64,000 nt of DNA, taken from assembly GCF_030733745.1 (NCBI RefSeq), contig NZ_JASHIK010000012.1, positions 97,904-161,903 on the forward strand, in the 5' to 3' direction. The notes beneath the pieces were generated by a model. That model saw only the letters and a program-made list of their open reading frames with translations, made no database searches and was not told the origin of the DNA. This stretch comes from Stappia sp. MMSF_3263. GTDB lineage: Bacteria; Pseudomonadota; Alphaproteobacteria; Rhizobiales; Stappiaceae. Shown piece after piece: positions 34,643-42,240 of this stretch. Each line of letters starts with the position of its first letter. The stretch's first letter is position 1. The position numbers were made by a program, and so were the translations under genes.

Positions 34643-35497
34643 CTAGGACGGAGTGAGGCCGCGCAGCCGTTCGGAGCGCCGGCGCAGCAGTTCCAGCACC
34701 GTCAGCAGCGCGATGGAGATCGCCACCATCAGCGAGGCAACGGCCAGGATGGTCGGGGAAATCTGCTCGCGCAACCCGGTAAACATCTGCCAGGGCAGGG
34801 TTTTCTGTCCGGCCGAGCCAAGGAACAACACCACCACGACCTCGTCGAACGAGGTGATGAAGGCGAACAGCGCACCGGACACGACGCCGGGCACGATCAG
34901 CGGCATCTGCACCTTGAAGAAGGTCGTCACCGGATTGGCGCCAAGGCTCGCCGCCGCCCGCACCAGGCTTCGGTCGAAGCCGACCAGCGTCGCCGTCACG
35001 GTGATGATGACGAAGGGCGTGCCGAGCGCCGCGTGGGCAAGCACCACGCCCACATAGGTTCCCTGCAGACCGATGCGGGAATAGAAGAAATACATGCCCG
35101 CGGCCGAGATGATCAGCGGCACGATCATCGGCGAGATCAGCACCGCCATGATCGCCGAGCGGTAGGGCACGTGGCTCTGCGACAGGCCGATGGCGGCGAG
35201 CGTCCCGAACGAGGTCGCAAGCAGCGTCGCCACCGGCGCGATGGCGAAGGAATTGCGCATCGCCTGCTGCCAGTCCGGATTGGTGAAGAAGTCCTCGTAA
35301 TGCTTCAGCGAGTAACCGGCAGGGTCGAACGCCAGCATCTCCTTGGTGAAGGTAAAGAAGTCCTGCGCGTTGAACGACAGGGGCAGGATCACCAGGATCG
35401 GGAAGATCAGGAAAAAGAAGATCAACCCGCAGATGGTGCGGAACGTGTAGTGCCAGACACGCTGGCCCGTGGACGCATAGGCTGGAAGAGCTGACAT
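34643..35497 (-). CDS. ABC transporter permease, PotC-like
   Basis: 284 residues, six TM segments. The N-terminal helix region is FRTICGLIFFFLIFPILVILP. The periplasmic segment EMLAFDPAGYSLKHYEDFF is typical of PotC-class permeases. The EAA loop is LVRAAASLGANPVTTFFKVQMPLIVPGV. It forms the channel with the PotB-like permease encoded 16 nt upstream. Transport of a cationic or zwitterionic amine is expected from family; position in a creatine and betaine block suggests such a solute. Last gene of the leftward ATPase, binding protein, permease, permease operon. Confidence 0.92.
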   Translation of the reverse strand: MSALPAYASTGQRVWHYTFRTICGLIFFFLIFPILVILPLSFNAQDFFTFTKEMLAFDPAGYSLKHYEDFFTNPDWQQAMRNSFAIAPVATLLATSFGTLAAIGLSQSHVPYRSAIMAVLISPMIVPLIISAAGMYFFYSRIGLQGTYVGVVLAHAALGTPFVIITVTATLVGFDRSLVRAAASLGANPVTTFFKVQMPLIVPGVVSGALFAFITSFDEVVVVLFLGSAGQKTLPWQMFTGLREQISPTILAVASLMVAISIALLTVLELLRRRSERLRGLTPS

Positions 35498-35513
35498 GTT
35501 CTTCTTGGTCTCC

Positions 35514-36818
35514 TCAACCGAGCTTGACGTTATCGATGCCCACGATCTTGTCGTAGACGTAGAACAGCAGCATCACCGCACCGAGCAGGATCACGCCGAG
35601 CGCGGCCGCCAGTCCCCAGTTCAGCGACGACGAGATGTGGTAGGCGATGCGGTTGGAGATGAAGATGCCGCTGGTGCCGCCCACCAGTTCCGGCGTGATG
35701 TAGTAGCCGATCGCCAGGATGAAGACGAGGATCGAGCCGGCGCCGATGCCCGGCACCGTCTGCGGGAAATAGACCCGCCAGAAGGCCGTCCAGTCGGTCG
35801 CGCCGAGGCTCTTGGCCGCCCGTACATAGGTCGGTGAGACGGTCTTCATCACCGAATAGAGCGGCAGGATCATGAAGGGCAGCAGGATATGCGTCATGGC
35901 GATGACGGTGCCGGTCTGGTTGTTGATCATCACCAGCCGGTTGGCATCGCCCACGATGCCGATCGCGACGAGGAAGTCGTTGATCACCCCCTGCTGCTGC
36001 AACAGCACCTTCCAGGCTGAGGTGCGCACCAGCAGCGATGTCCAGAAGGGCAGAAGCACCAGGATCATCAACAGGTTGGCCGAGCGCGCCGGCAATGCCG
36101 CCAGCAGGAAGGCCACCGGATATCCGAGCAGCAGGCATGAGAAGGTGATGGTGAGCGACAGCAGCAGTGTGCGCCAGAACAGGTAGAGATAAATGCGCTC
36201 GTTTTCCGGCTTCATCGAGACGCCGTCGGCGGTCAGTTCCATGTCGGCGGCGTTGAGGAAGTAGCCGGATGTAATGGTCGGCGAATAGCGCTTCAGCACC
36301 TGCCAGGTTTCAAGCTCGTCCCAGCCGTCGTCGACATCGATGAACTGCTCCTTGAACGGTCCGGCCTCGTCCATCCTGTCGACGCGCCGTCCGGTCTTGC
36401 GGAACAGGCTCGACATGCCCGAGGCCTCGTAGTTCAGCCGCGAGCCGAGCCGGGTGTGGGTCTTCTGCTCGGTGGCGACCAGAAGATCCTCGTAGAGCGC
36501 CTTGAACACCGGCTCGCCGGGTGTCTGAGGCGAATCCGCCTCCCATGACGACAGCGCCTGCACGGTTTTCGGCAATGTGTCGGAAACGATGCCGTTTTCC
36601 ACCGAGCGGAACAGCATGTCGGCGATCGGCGCGGCGAAGGTGATCAGGATGAAGACCAGCAGCGGCGCGATGAGCGCCAGCGAGCGCAGCTTCTCCCGCC
36701 TCAACGCCTTGGCGAGGCTGACCTTGAGCGGGATCCCGTCCCGGGTGGTCAGCACTTCCGTGTGCGTGCCGTTGCCGTTGCCGGCGTCAGTGTTCGCTGT
36801 GGTGTCGCTCGTCATCAT
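35514..36818 (-). CDS. ABC transporter permease, PotB-like, with a long periplasmic insertion
   Basis: 434 residues, against the 280-310 common for PotB. The extra about 120 residues lie between the first TM helix (LRSLALIAPLLVFILITFAAP) and the second (LYLFWRTLLLSLTITFSCLLL). They are hydrophilic (ALSSWEADSPQTPGEPVF; SSLFRKTGRRVDRMD; FIDVDDGWDELETWQ). I recall a rhizobial subgroup of PotB-like permeases with such a loop. The rest is standard, with the EAA loop YVRAAKSLGATDWTAFWRVY. It partners the PotC-like permease. A GC-rich stem-loop separates it from the binding-protein gene. Confidence 0.9.
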   Translation of the reverse strand: MMTSDTTANTDAGNGNGTHTEVLTTRDGIPLKVSLAKALRREKLRSLALIAPLLVFILITFAAPIADMLFRSVENGIVSDTLPKTVQALSSWEADSPQTPGEPVFKALYEDLLVATEQKTHTRLGSRLNYEASGMSSLFRKTGRRVDRMDEAGPFKEQFIDVDDGWDELETWQVLKRYSPTITSGYFLNAADMELTADGVSMKPENERIYLYLFWRTLLLSLTITFSCLLLGYPVAFLLAALPARSANLLMILVLLPFWTSLLVRTSAWKVLLQQQGVINDFLVAIGIVGDANRLVMINNQTGTVIAMTHILLPFMILPLYSVMKTVSPTYVRAAKSLGATDWTAFWRVYFPQTVPGIGAGSILVFILAIGYYITPELVGGTSGIFISNRIAYHISSSLNWGLAAALGVILLGAVMLLFYVYDKIVGIDNVKLG

Positions 36819-36965
36819 CCGTGTCCGTTTCGGCCGCGGTCGGCGCGTCGGCAGAACGCGCCGGTGGAAGGCGGGAGCGGGCCTGTCGGCTCCGCTTGTG
36901 CCTGGTCCCGGAAGAGCTTGCGCAGGGCTTGGCGCGCAGGCTTGTCGGGGAACAGGGGATCGGGG

Positions 36966-36991
36966 GCCGCGGCGGACGGATCCGCCGCGGC
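36966..36991 (-). terminator. Intercistronic stem-loop between the binding-protein and PotB-like genes
   Basis: GCCGCGGCGGA (36966-36976) and TCCGCCGCGGC (36981-36991) form a perfect 11-bp stem with a 4-nt loop. No T run on the minus strand. It probably stabilises or attenuates the message, giving more binding protein than permease. Confidence 0.5.
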
Positions 36992-37033
36992 AGGTTTGGC
37001 AAATGAAGGGGCTAGCGCCCTTTCATCAAGGGC

Positions 37034-38134
37034 TTAGCCGGCGAGCCAGGCCTGGAACTTGGCGTCCAGGTCATCGCGATAGTCCGCCCACCACTCGTAA
37101 TTGTAGAGGAACGTGTTGGTAGCGTTGGCCGGATCGGTCGGCATGTGCGGACCCATCTCGATGCCGAGTTCCGCATGCTTGCCGACAAGCGGGGCGGAGG
37201 ACTTGCGGGCCGGGCCGTAGGAGATTTACTTGGCCTGGTCGGCGAGGCGCTGCGTGTCGGTGGCGAAGTGGAGATACTTCATCACCGCGTCGAGGCGCTC
37301 CTTCGGCAGTCCGGCCGGGACGATCCAGCCGTCAAGATCGAACACCTGCGCGTCCCACAGCATCTTGACCGGCTGCTTCTGCTCCTCGATCAGCGAGAAC
37401 AGGCGACCGTTGTAGGTCGAGCCGATCACCACTTCGCCGTCGGCGAGAAGCTGCGGCGTCTCGGCGCCGGCCGACCACCAGACCGTCTGGTCCTTGATGG
37501 TGCCGAGCTTGGCAAGCGCGCGGTTCACGCCTTCCTCGGTCTCCAGCACCTTGTAGACGTCTTCCTTGGCGACGCCGTCGCACAGGAGGGCCCATTCCAT
37601 GTTGTTGATCGGGCGCTTCTCGAGCGAACGCTTGCCCGGGAAGTTCTCCAGGTCGAACACGTCGCAGATGTCGTCCGGCTCCTTGCCGTTCCACTCGGCA
37701 ACGTCGGTGCGGTAGCCGAACGTCGTCGAGTAGACGATCTGCGGAATGTAGCAATCGGAGACGATCAGGTCGCCGAAGTCCTCGGAGGCCGGGGTGCCGT
37801 CCGGCGCCTTGGCCAGCATCTCGTCGTGGTTGATTTCCATCGCCAGGCCTTCGTCGCACAGGCGAATGGCGTCGGAAGCCACCACGTCGACGAGATCCCA
37901 GGTGATGTTGCCGGCCTCGTTCATGGCGCGCAGCTTGGCCACTGCCTCGTTCGAGCTTTCGTCATTGATGATCGTGACGTCCGGGTTCGCAGCCATGTAA
38001 GGCTTGTGATAGGCCTCGTTCTGCGAGTTCGAATAGGCGCCGCCCCACGAGACGATGGTGAGGTCGATGGCGCTGGCGCCCGTCGTCATCATCGCCGTCG
38101 CAGCACCTGCGAGCAGGAGTGTCTTGAAGGTCAT
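37034..38134 (-). pseudogene. Polyamine-type ABC transporter substrate-binding protein, interrupted by an in-frame TAA
   Basis: Starts at ATG 38134 with a signal peptide (TLLLAGAATAMMTTGASA). The mature part fits PotD-type binding proteins: SWGGAYSNSQNEAYHKP, AGNITWDLVDVVASDAIRLC, VYSTTFGYRTD, FDLENFPGKRSLEKRP. The frame ends at TAA 37226-37228 after codon 302 (TQRLADQAK). Without any frame change, 63 further codons follow to a TAA at 37034. They read ISYGPARKSSAPLVGKHAE, then MPTDPANATNTFLYNYEWW and AKFQAWLAG, which is the normal PotD-like C-terminus. A single base change from a Tyr codon (TAC or TAT) explains the break. The gene is either a recent nonsense mutant, a sequencing error, or makes a shortened product. 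Confidence 0.85.
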
Positions 38135-38160
38135 ATTGATCCCCTGGTTTCTTGAGTTCG

Positions 38161-38179
38161 CCCGGGGCAGTGCCCCGGG
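38161..38179 (-). repeat. Stem-loop between the ATPase and binding-protein genes
   Basis: CCCGGGGC (38161-38168) and GCCCCGGG (38172-38179) form a perfect 8-bp stem with loop AGT. It lies in the 98-bp gap of the leftward operon just before the binding-protein start. A second GC dyad follows at about 38187-38212. Confidence 0.5.
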
Positions 38180-38232
38180 AAATGAGCGGCGGCCCGGGTC
38201 GGGCGCCGCGGTCTTTCGATCCGGGTCGCGCA

Positions 38233-39327
38233 TCAGGCGACGGCGTCAAGCGCCTTGCAGTCGCCCGCGGCCCAGCCGATCTCCACTGTCTGACCGGTTC
38301 GCAGGTCGCGCTTTTCACCGCGATTGCGAACCTTGACAATGAATTCCGTGTTGCCGGCGACATTCATCCGCACGCGGATGTGGTCGCCGAGATAGATCAT
38401 TTCCTCGATGCGGCCCTTGACCAGATTGTCCATCTGTTCGTGCGTGTCGAACTCGACACGTTCGGGGCGCAACGAGATCGTCGTGCGCGATCCGACGCCG
38501 TCGATGTTGACGGCATCGGCCTTCAGCATCGTGCCGTCGTCGAGCTTCACCGCGCAGGTGTCTCCGGCAACCTCGGTCACCGTTCCCGAGAGCTTGTTGT
38601 TCTCGCCGATGAACTGGGCGACGAAGGAATTCTGCGGGTTCTCGTAAAGCGCATCCGGGCTCGACAGCTGCTGGATGATGCCGTCGTTGAACACCGCGAC
38701 CCGGTCCGACATCGTCAGGGCCTCGGTCTGGTCATGCGTCACGTAGACGATCGACACGCCGATATTCTCGTGGATGTGCTTGATCTCGTACTGCATCTGC
38801 TCGCGCAGCTGCTTGTCGAGCGCGCCCAAAGGCTCGTCCATCAGCACGAGCTCCGGCTCGAAGACCAGGGCGCGGGCAACCGCCACGCGTTGCTGCTGGC
38901 CGCCGGACAGCTGTGCGGGACGACGCGAGCCGAAATGGCCGAGCTCGACCATCTCCAGTGCCCGCTGCACCTTCTTTTCCTGATCCGCCCTGTTCATGCC
39001 GCGCACCTGCAGCGGGAACGCGAGGTTTTCCGCAACGCTCATATGCGGAAACAGGGCGTAGTTCTGAAACACCATCCCGATGCCGCGCTTGTGCGGCGGC
39101 ACGTTGTTGATCGGGCTGTCGTTCAGGAAGATTTCGCCGTGGGTGGCGGGCTCGAAACCCGCCAGCATCATCAGGCAGGTGGTCTTTCCGGAGCCGGACG
39201 GGCCGAGCATGGTGAGAAATTCGCCCGGCGGAATGTCAAGGTTCAGATTTTTGACGACGAGCGTTTCCCCGTCATAGCTTTTTTGAACGTTCTCGTAACG
39301 GACTGAAGCGCCGCGTGTCTCTGTCAT
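38233..39327 (-). CDS. ABC transporter ATP-binding protein, PotA-like
   Basis: 364 residues. Walker A GPSGSGKTT near residue 43, Q-loop region FQNYALFPHMSVAENLAF, signature LSGGQQQRVAVARAL, Walker B ELVLMDEPLGALD, and the H-loop YVTHDQTEALTMSDR. The C-terminal about 120 residues are a TOBE-type regulatory domain (SLRPERVEFD and IEEMIYLGDHIRVRM). It energises the PotB/PotC-like permeases. It is the first gene of the operon, with the binding protein 98 bp downstream. Promoter must lie in 39328-39649. Confidence 0.94.
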   Translation of the reverse strand: MTETRGASVRYENVQKSYDGETLVVKNLNLDIPPGEFLTMLGPSGSGKTTCLMMLAGFEPATHGEIFLNDSPINNVPPHKRGIGMVFQNYALFPHMSVAENLAFPLQVRGMNRADQEKKVQRALEMVELGHFGSRRPAQLSGGQQQRVAVARALVFEPELVLMDEPLGALDKQLREQMQYEIKHIHENIGVSIVYVTHDQTEALTMSDRVAVFNDGIIQQLSSPDALYENPQNSFVAQFIGENNKLSGTVTEVAGDTCAVKLDDGTMLKADAVNIDGVGSRTTISLRPERVEFDTHEQMDNLVKGRIEEMIYLGDHIRVRMNVAGNTEFIVKVRNRGEKRDLRTGQTVEIGWAAGDCKALDAVA

Positions 39328-39649
39328 CGTTGCCCCTAAGCAAAAGTCGGAAAGGGGCAGGCATTCGCGCCGAATTGACGGCGCGTTCGCTCCTGATCCC
39401 CTCTTGCGAACTCTTTTCGGCCCGCTTCTCTACCCTGTCGGTGGGCTTACATAAGCAAATAATGACAGGGATTGAAAGGGGGTGTGTAAAAAAATATTTG
39501 AAATGCATTGAAAAAACAAAGCGCTCTTGCAGCGCAGCGAAAACCGCCATGCTGAAGAGCGCTCATGTGATGTTCATTTTATGTATATTTGACGCTATCT
39601 TTGATCGCGCGGAGCTTCCTTGTAAAGGGAGTGTTTGTTGTTTGCTTTC
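39328..39649. other. Noncoding region upstream of the polyamine-type ABC operon
   Basis: 322 bp between the leftward PotA-like start and the end of the leftward MttB-family gene. 39450-39640 is clearly AT-rich (AAAAAAATATTTGAAATGCA; TTTTATGTATATTTGAC), consistent with a promoter for the transporter operon. I could not assign boxes or a specific operator. No gene is supported. Confidence 0.5.
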
Positions 39650-41191
39650 CTAGACGTTGCTGTCGGGAAATTCAGCTTTGCGCGCCGCCATGAAAGAGAT
39701 CAGCGCTTCGTCGATACCCGGATCGAGCGGCGGCGCCTCGTAGGACGCCAGCATCTGCTTCCACTTGCGATTGGCGCGCCATGCGGCGTCGAGGCCGCCA
39801 TCGGCGCTCCATTGCTCGAACGAGTTGTTGTCGGCGATTTCCGAGCGGTAGAAGGCGGTCTCGAAATTGCGCTGCGTATGCGCCGCGCCGAGGAAATGGC
39901 CACCGGGTCCGACTTCCGCGAGCGCATCCATCGCCTGTGCCTCGTCGGACAGGTCGATGCCCTTGGCAAGCACGTGCATCATGCCGAGCTGGTCGGCGTC
40001 CATGACGAACTTCTCGTAGGAAGAGCAGAGCCCGCCTTCCAGCCAACCGGCGGCATGCAGGCAGAAGTTCACTCCCGAAAGCAGCGTTGCCAGGATGGTC
40101 TGGGCCGATTCCTGCGCCGACTGGGCATCCGGCGTCTTGGAGGCGGTGAAGGAGCCGCCCGAGCGGAACGGCAGCCCGGCGCGGCGCGCCAGCTTGGCCG
40201 CGCCATTGAGCAGCAGGCTGCCTTCCGGCGAACCGAAGGTGGGGGCGCCGGACTGCATCGAGATCGACGACACGAAGGCGCCGAAGACCACCGGTGCGCC
40301 GGGACGCACAAGCTGGGTCAGCGCGCAGCCGGCCAGCGCTTCGGCCAGCACCTGCGACAGCGTTCCGGCCACGGTCACCGGGCTCATGGCGCCGGCCAGG
40401 ATGAACGGCGAGACGATGCAGGCCTGGTTCGCCGCCGCATAGACCTTCAGCGCTCCGAGCATGGTGGCGTCGAAGACGAGCGGGGAGTTGGCGTTGATCA
40501 GCTGGATCATGACGCAATTGTTGTCGACGAACTCCTCGCCGAAGACGAGCTGGGCCATGCGGACCGAATCGCTTGCGCGCTCCGGTGCCGTCACCGAGCC
40601 CATGAACGGCTTGTCCGAATACTTCAGATGCGCATAGACCATGTCGAAATGCCGTTTGTTGACCGGCAGGTCGACGGGCTCGCACACGGTGCCGCCCGAA
40701 TGGTGCAGCCAGGGCGAGGCATAGGAGAGCTTCACGAAATTGCGGAAGTCCTCGATGGTGCCGTAGCGCCGACCGGCATCCAGGTCGGTCACGAAGGGCG
40801 GGCCGTAAACGGGCGCAAACACGGTATTGTTGCCGCCGATGACGACGTTGCGCTCCGGGTTGCGCGCGTGCTGGACGAATTGTGCCGGCGCGGTCTTCAC
40901 CAGTTCGCGCAGCATGCCCTTGGGAAACCGCACACGCTCGCCGGAGACGTCGGCCCCGGCCGCCTTCCAGATGGCGATCGTTTCGGGATCGTCGCGGAAC
41001 TCGAGACCGATCTCGGCCAGCAGCCGGTCGGCATTCGCCTCGATCAGCTCCGCCCCCTCGTCGCTGAGAATGTCGTAGACGGGCAGATTGCGCGAGATGT
41101 AGGGCAGGGCGCCTGCCGCCTGCGATCCGCGCCGTTTCTCCGTCCGGGCTGCCCGTCCGCGCCGTGCCGCGCGCGCTTCCTGTTCACTCAT
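39650..41191 (-). CDS. MttB-family (trimethylamine methyltransferase-like) protein without pyrrolysine
   Basis: 512 residues from ATG 41191; the upstream extension of the frame is basic and unlikely to be coding. Family phrases: YDILSDEGAELIEANADRLL, DPETIAIWKAAGADV, GNNTVFAPVYGPPFV, SGGTVCEPVDLPVNKRHFD, GSVTAPERASDSVRMAQL, GAMSPVTVAGTLSQVLAE and GSFTASKTPDAQSAQESAQ. The frame has no internal TAG. It therefore belongs to the non-pyrrolysine branch that includes glycine betaine methyltransferase MtgB. Such enzymes move a methyl group from a quaternary amine to a corrinoid protein. No corrinoid protein or methyltransferase-2 gene is nearby. Neighbouring betaine genes support a quaternary-amine substrate. 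Confidence 0.85.
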   Translation of the reverse strand: MSEQEARAARRGRAARTEKRRGSQAAGALPYISRNLPVYDILSDEGAELIEANADRLLAEIGLEFRDDPETIAIWKAAGADVSGERVRFPKGMLRELVKTAPAQFVQHARNPERNVVIGGNNTVFAPVYGPPFVTDLDAGRRYGTIEDFRNFVKLSYASPWLHHSGGTVCEPVDLPVNKRHFDMVYAHLKYSDKPFMGSVTAPERASDSVRMAQLVFGEEFVDNNCVMIQLINANSPLVFDATMLGALKVYAAANQACIVSPFILAGAMSPVTVAGTLSQVLAEALAGCALTQLVRPGAPVVFGAFVSSISMQSGAPTFGSPEGSLLLNGAAKLARRAGLPFRSGGSFTASKTPDAQSAQESAQTILATLLSGVNFCLHAAGWLEGGLCSSYEKFVMDADQLGMMHVLAKGIDLSDEAQAMDALAEVGPGGHFLGAAHTQRNFETAFYRSEIADNNSFEQWSADGGLDAAWRANRKWKQMLASYEAPPLDPGIDEALISFMAARKAEFPDSNV

Positions 41192-41401
41192 CCGCTGCAA
41201 GCCCTTTGTTGTCGCTGCTTTCGCATCGCCCGCCCTGTGCCCGCCTCGCGGATTGGCAAGGGGCATGGCGCGGGCGGCTCTCCGCGTCACTTTGCGCCCG
41301 GGCGCGAGGGGGCTGCGGCGCGAATGCGTCGTCCGATTCTCTAAAAGCGTCATGGCAAGAGCAGCGGCAAGAGCGGGTGGTGCCGCGCGGAGGCGCCCCG
41401 A

Positions 41402-41992
41402 CTACTGGGCTCGGCAGCCGAGCGTGGAGCTGTCGCAGTCTTCCCGGTTCATGACCACGGAGACCAGCGGATACTTGAAATCGTCATTGTCTTCGGAATT
41501 GGCGGCGTCGATGATCGCCGCCGTCATCAAGCCGACCAGCCCGGCGCCCGAGCCGCTCCGGTAGATTTTCTTGCGCGTCTCGTTCTCGGCGCTGGCATTG
41601 GCGAAGCCTGTCTTGTAGCCGGGCGCGTCGCAGCGCACCGAGACCGGGCGGGACGCATAGCCGTAGTTCGGTACCTTGACCTGGGCCGGTGTGCGGAAAC
41701 TTGCGGTGTAGCCGTCGCTCTCCAGCCCGCACTCCGCGCCGGTCATCTCTTCCTTGACGCCTGTGCCGCTCTCCTTGTGCAGGGTGTAGTGATAGCTGCG
41801 CACGGTGATGAATTCCGTGCCCCTGAGCTGCGGAATGTTCTGCCCCTGGGCGCGGGCCTCCGCCAGCACGTCGCCATGCGTCGCGGTCGGGTTGGTCGGC
41901 TGGTAGCTGACGCTCATGGCGATCGGCTTGGTCGTCTGGCAGGCCGCAAGGCCAACGGCAGACGCGATCATGGCGGCACGTCGAAAAATCAT
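41402..41992 (-). CDS. Putative lipoprotein, unknown function
   Basis: 196 residues from ATG 41992 (MIFRRAAMIASAVGLAAC). The lipobox VGLAAC gives a lipid-anchored Cys18. The mature domain has a Thr/Ser-rich beginning, then GTEFITVRSYHYTLHKESG. Several Cys follow (AECGLESD, SVRCDAPGY, EDCDSSTLGCRAQ). A Gly/Ala-rich helical patch sits near the end (SGAGLVGLMTAAIIDAANSE). No family recognised. It lies 210 bp from the MttB-family gene and opposite the dimethylglycine-dehydrogenase-like gene; no functional link is visible. Confidence 0.7.
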   Translation of the reverse strand: MIFRRAAMIASAVGLAACQTTKPIAMSVSYQPTNPTATHGDVLAEARAQGQNIPQLRGTEFITVRSYHYTLHKESGTGVKEEMTGAECGLESDGYTASFRTPAQVKVPNYGYASRPVSVRCDAPGYKTGFANASAENETRKKIYRSGSGAGLVGLMTAAIIDAANSEDNDDFKYPLVSVVMNREDCDSSTLGCRAQ

Positions 41993-42240
41993 CTGTTCAG
42001 CCCCTTCAACCAGCAATTGCCGGATAGGTCAGGCCGGCTTGCCTGTCAACCGGTTCCGTCCCGGTCGGAGGTCGCGGCCGTCCATGCTTCGGTTCCGGAA
42101 ATTTGGCGGGTGCGTGTCGTCGCGGCGATGCCTGCATGACGCAATCAGGCCACTGGGCGTCGCGCTCCGTGGCGATACTCGCTGGCGAGGGAGCGCGTCG
42201 GCAGGCCTGCCGCGCCGCGTCCATGCAAGAGGGATGAAGG

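Noticed and set aside
36966..36991. Full Rho-independent terminator inside the polyamine-type operon
   Set aside because: The stem is perfect but has no T run on the minus strand, and operon genes continue. An attenuator or stabiliser is more likely.
37226..37228. Readthrough of the TAA as an encoded amino acid
   Set aside because: Pyrrolysine uses TAG and selenocysteine uses TGA. TAA has no such natural use in bacteria, so recoding is not a sensible explanation.
39650..41191. MttB-type pyrrolysine protein
   Set aside because: The gene is open without any internal TAG, so it belongs to the non-pyrrolysine branch.
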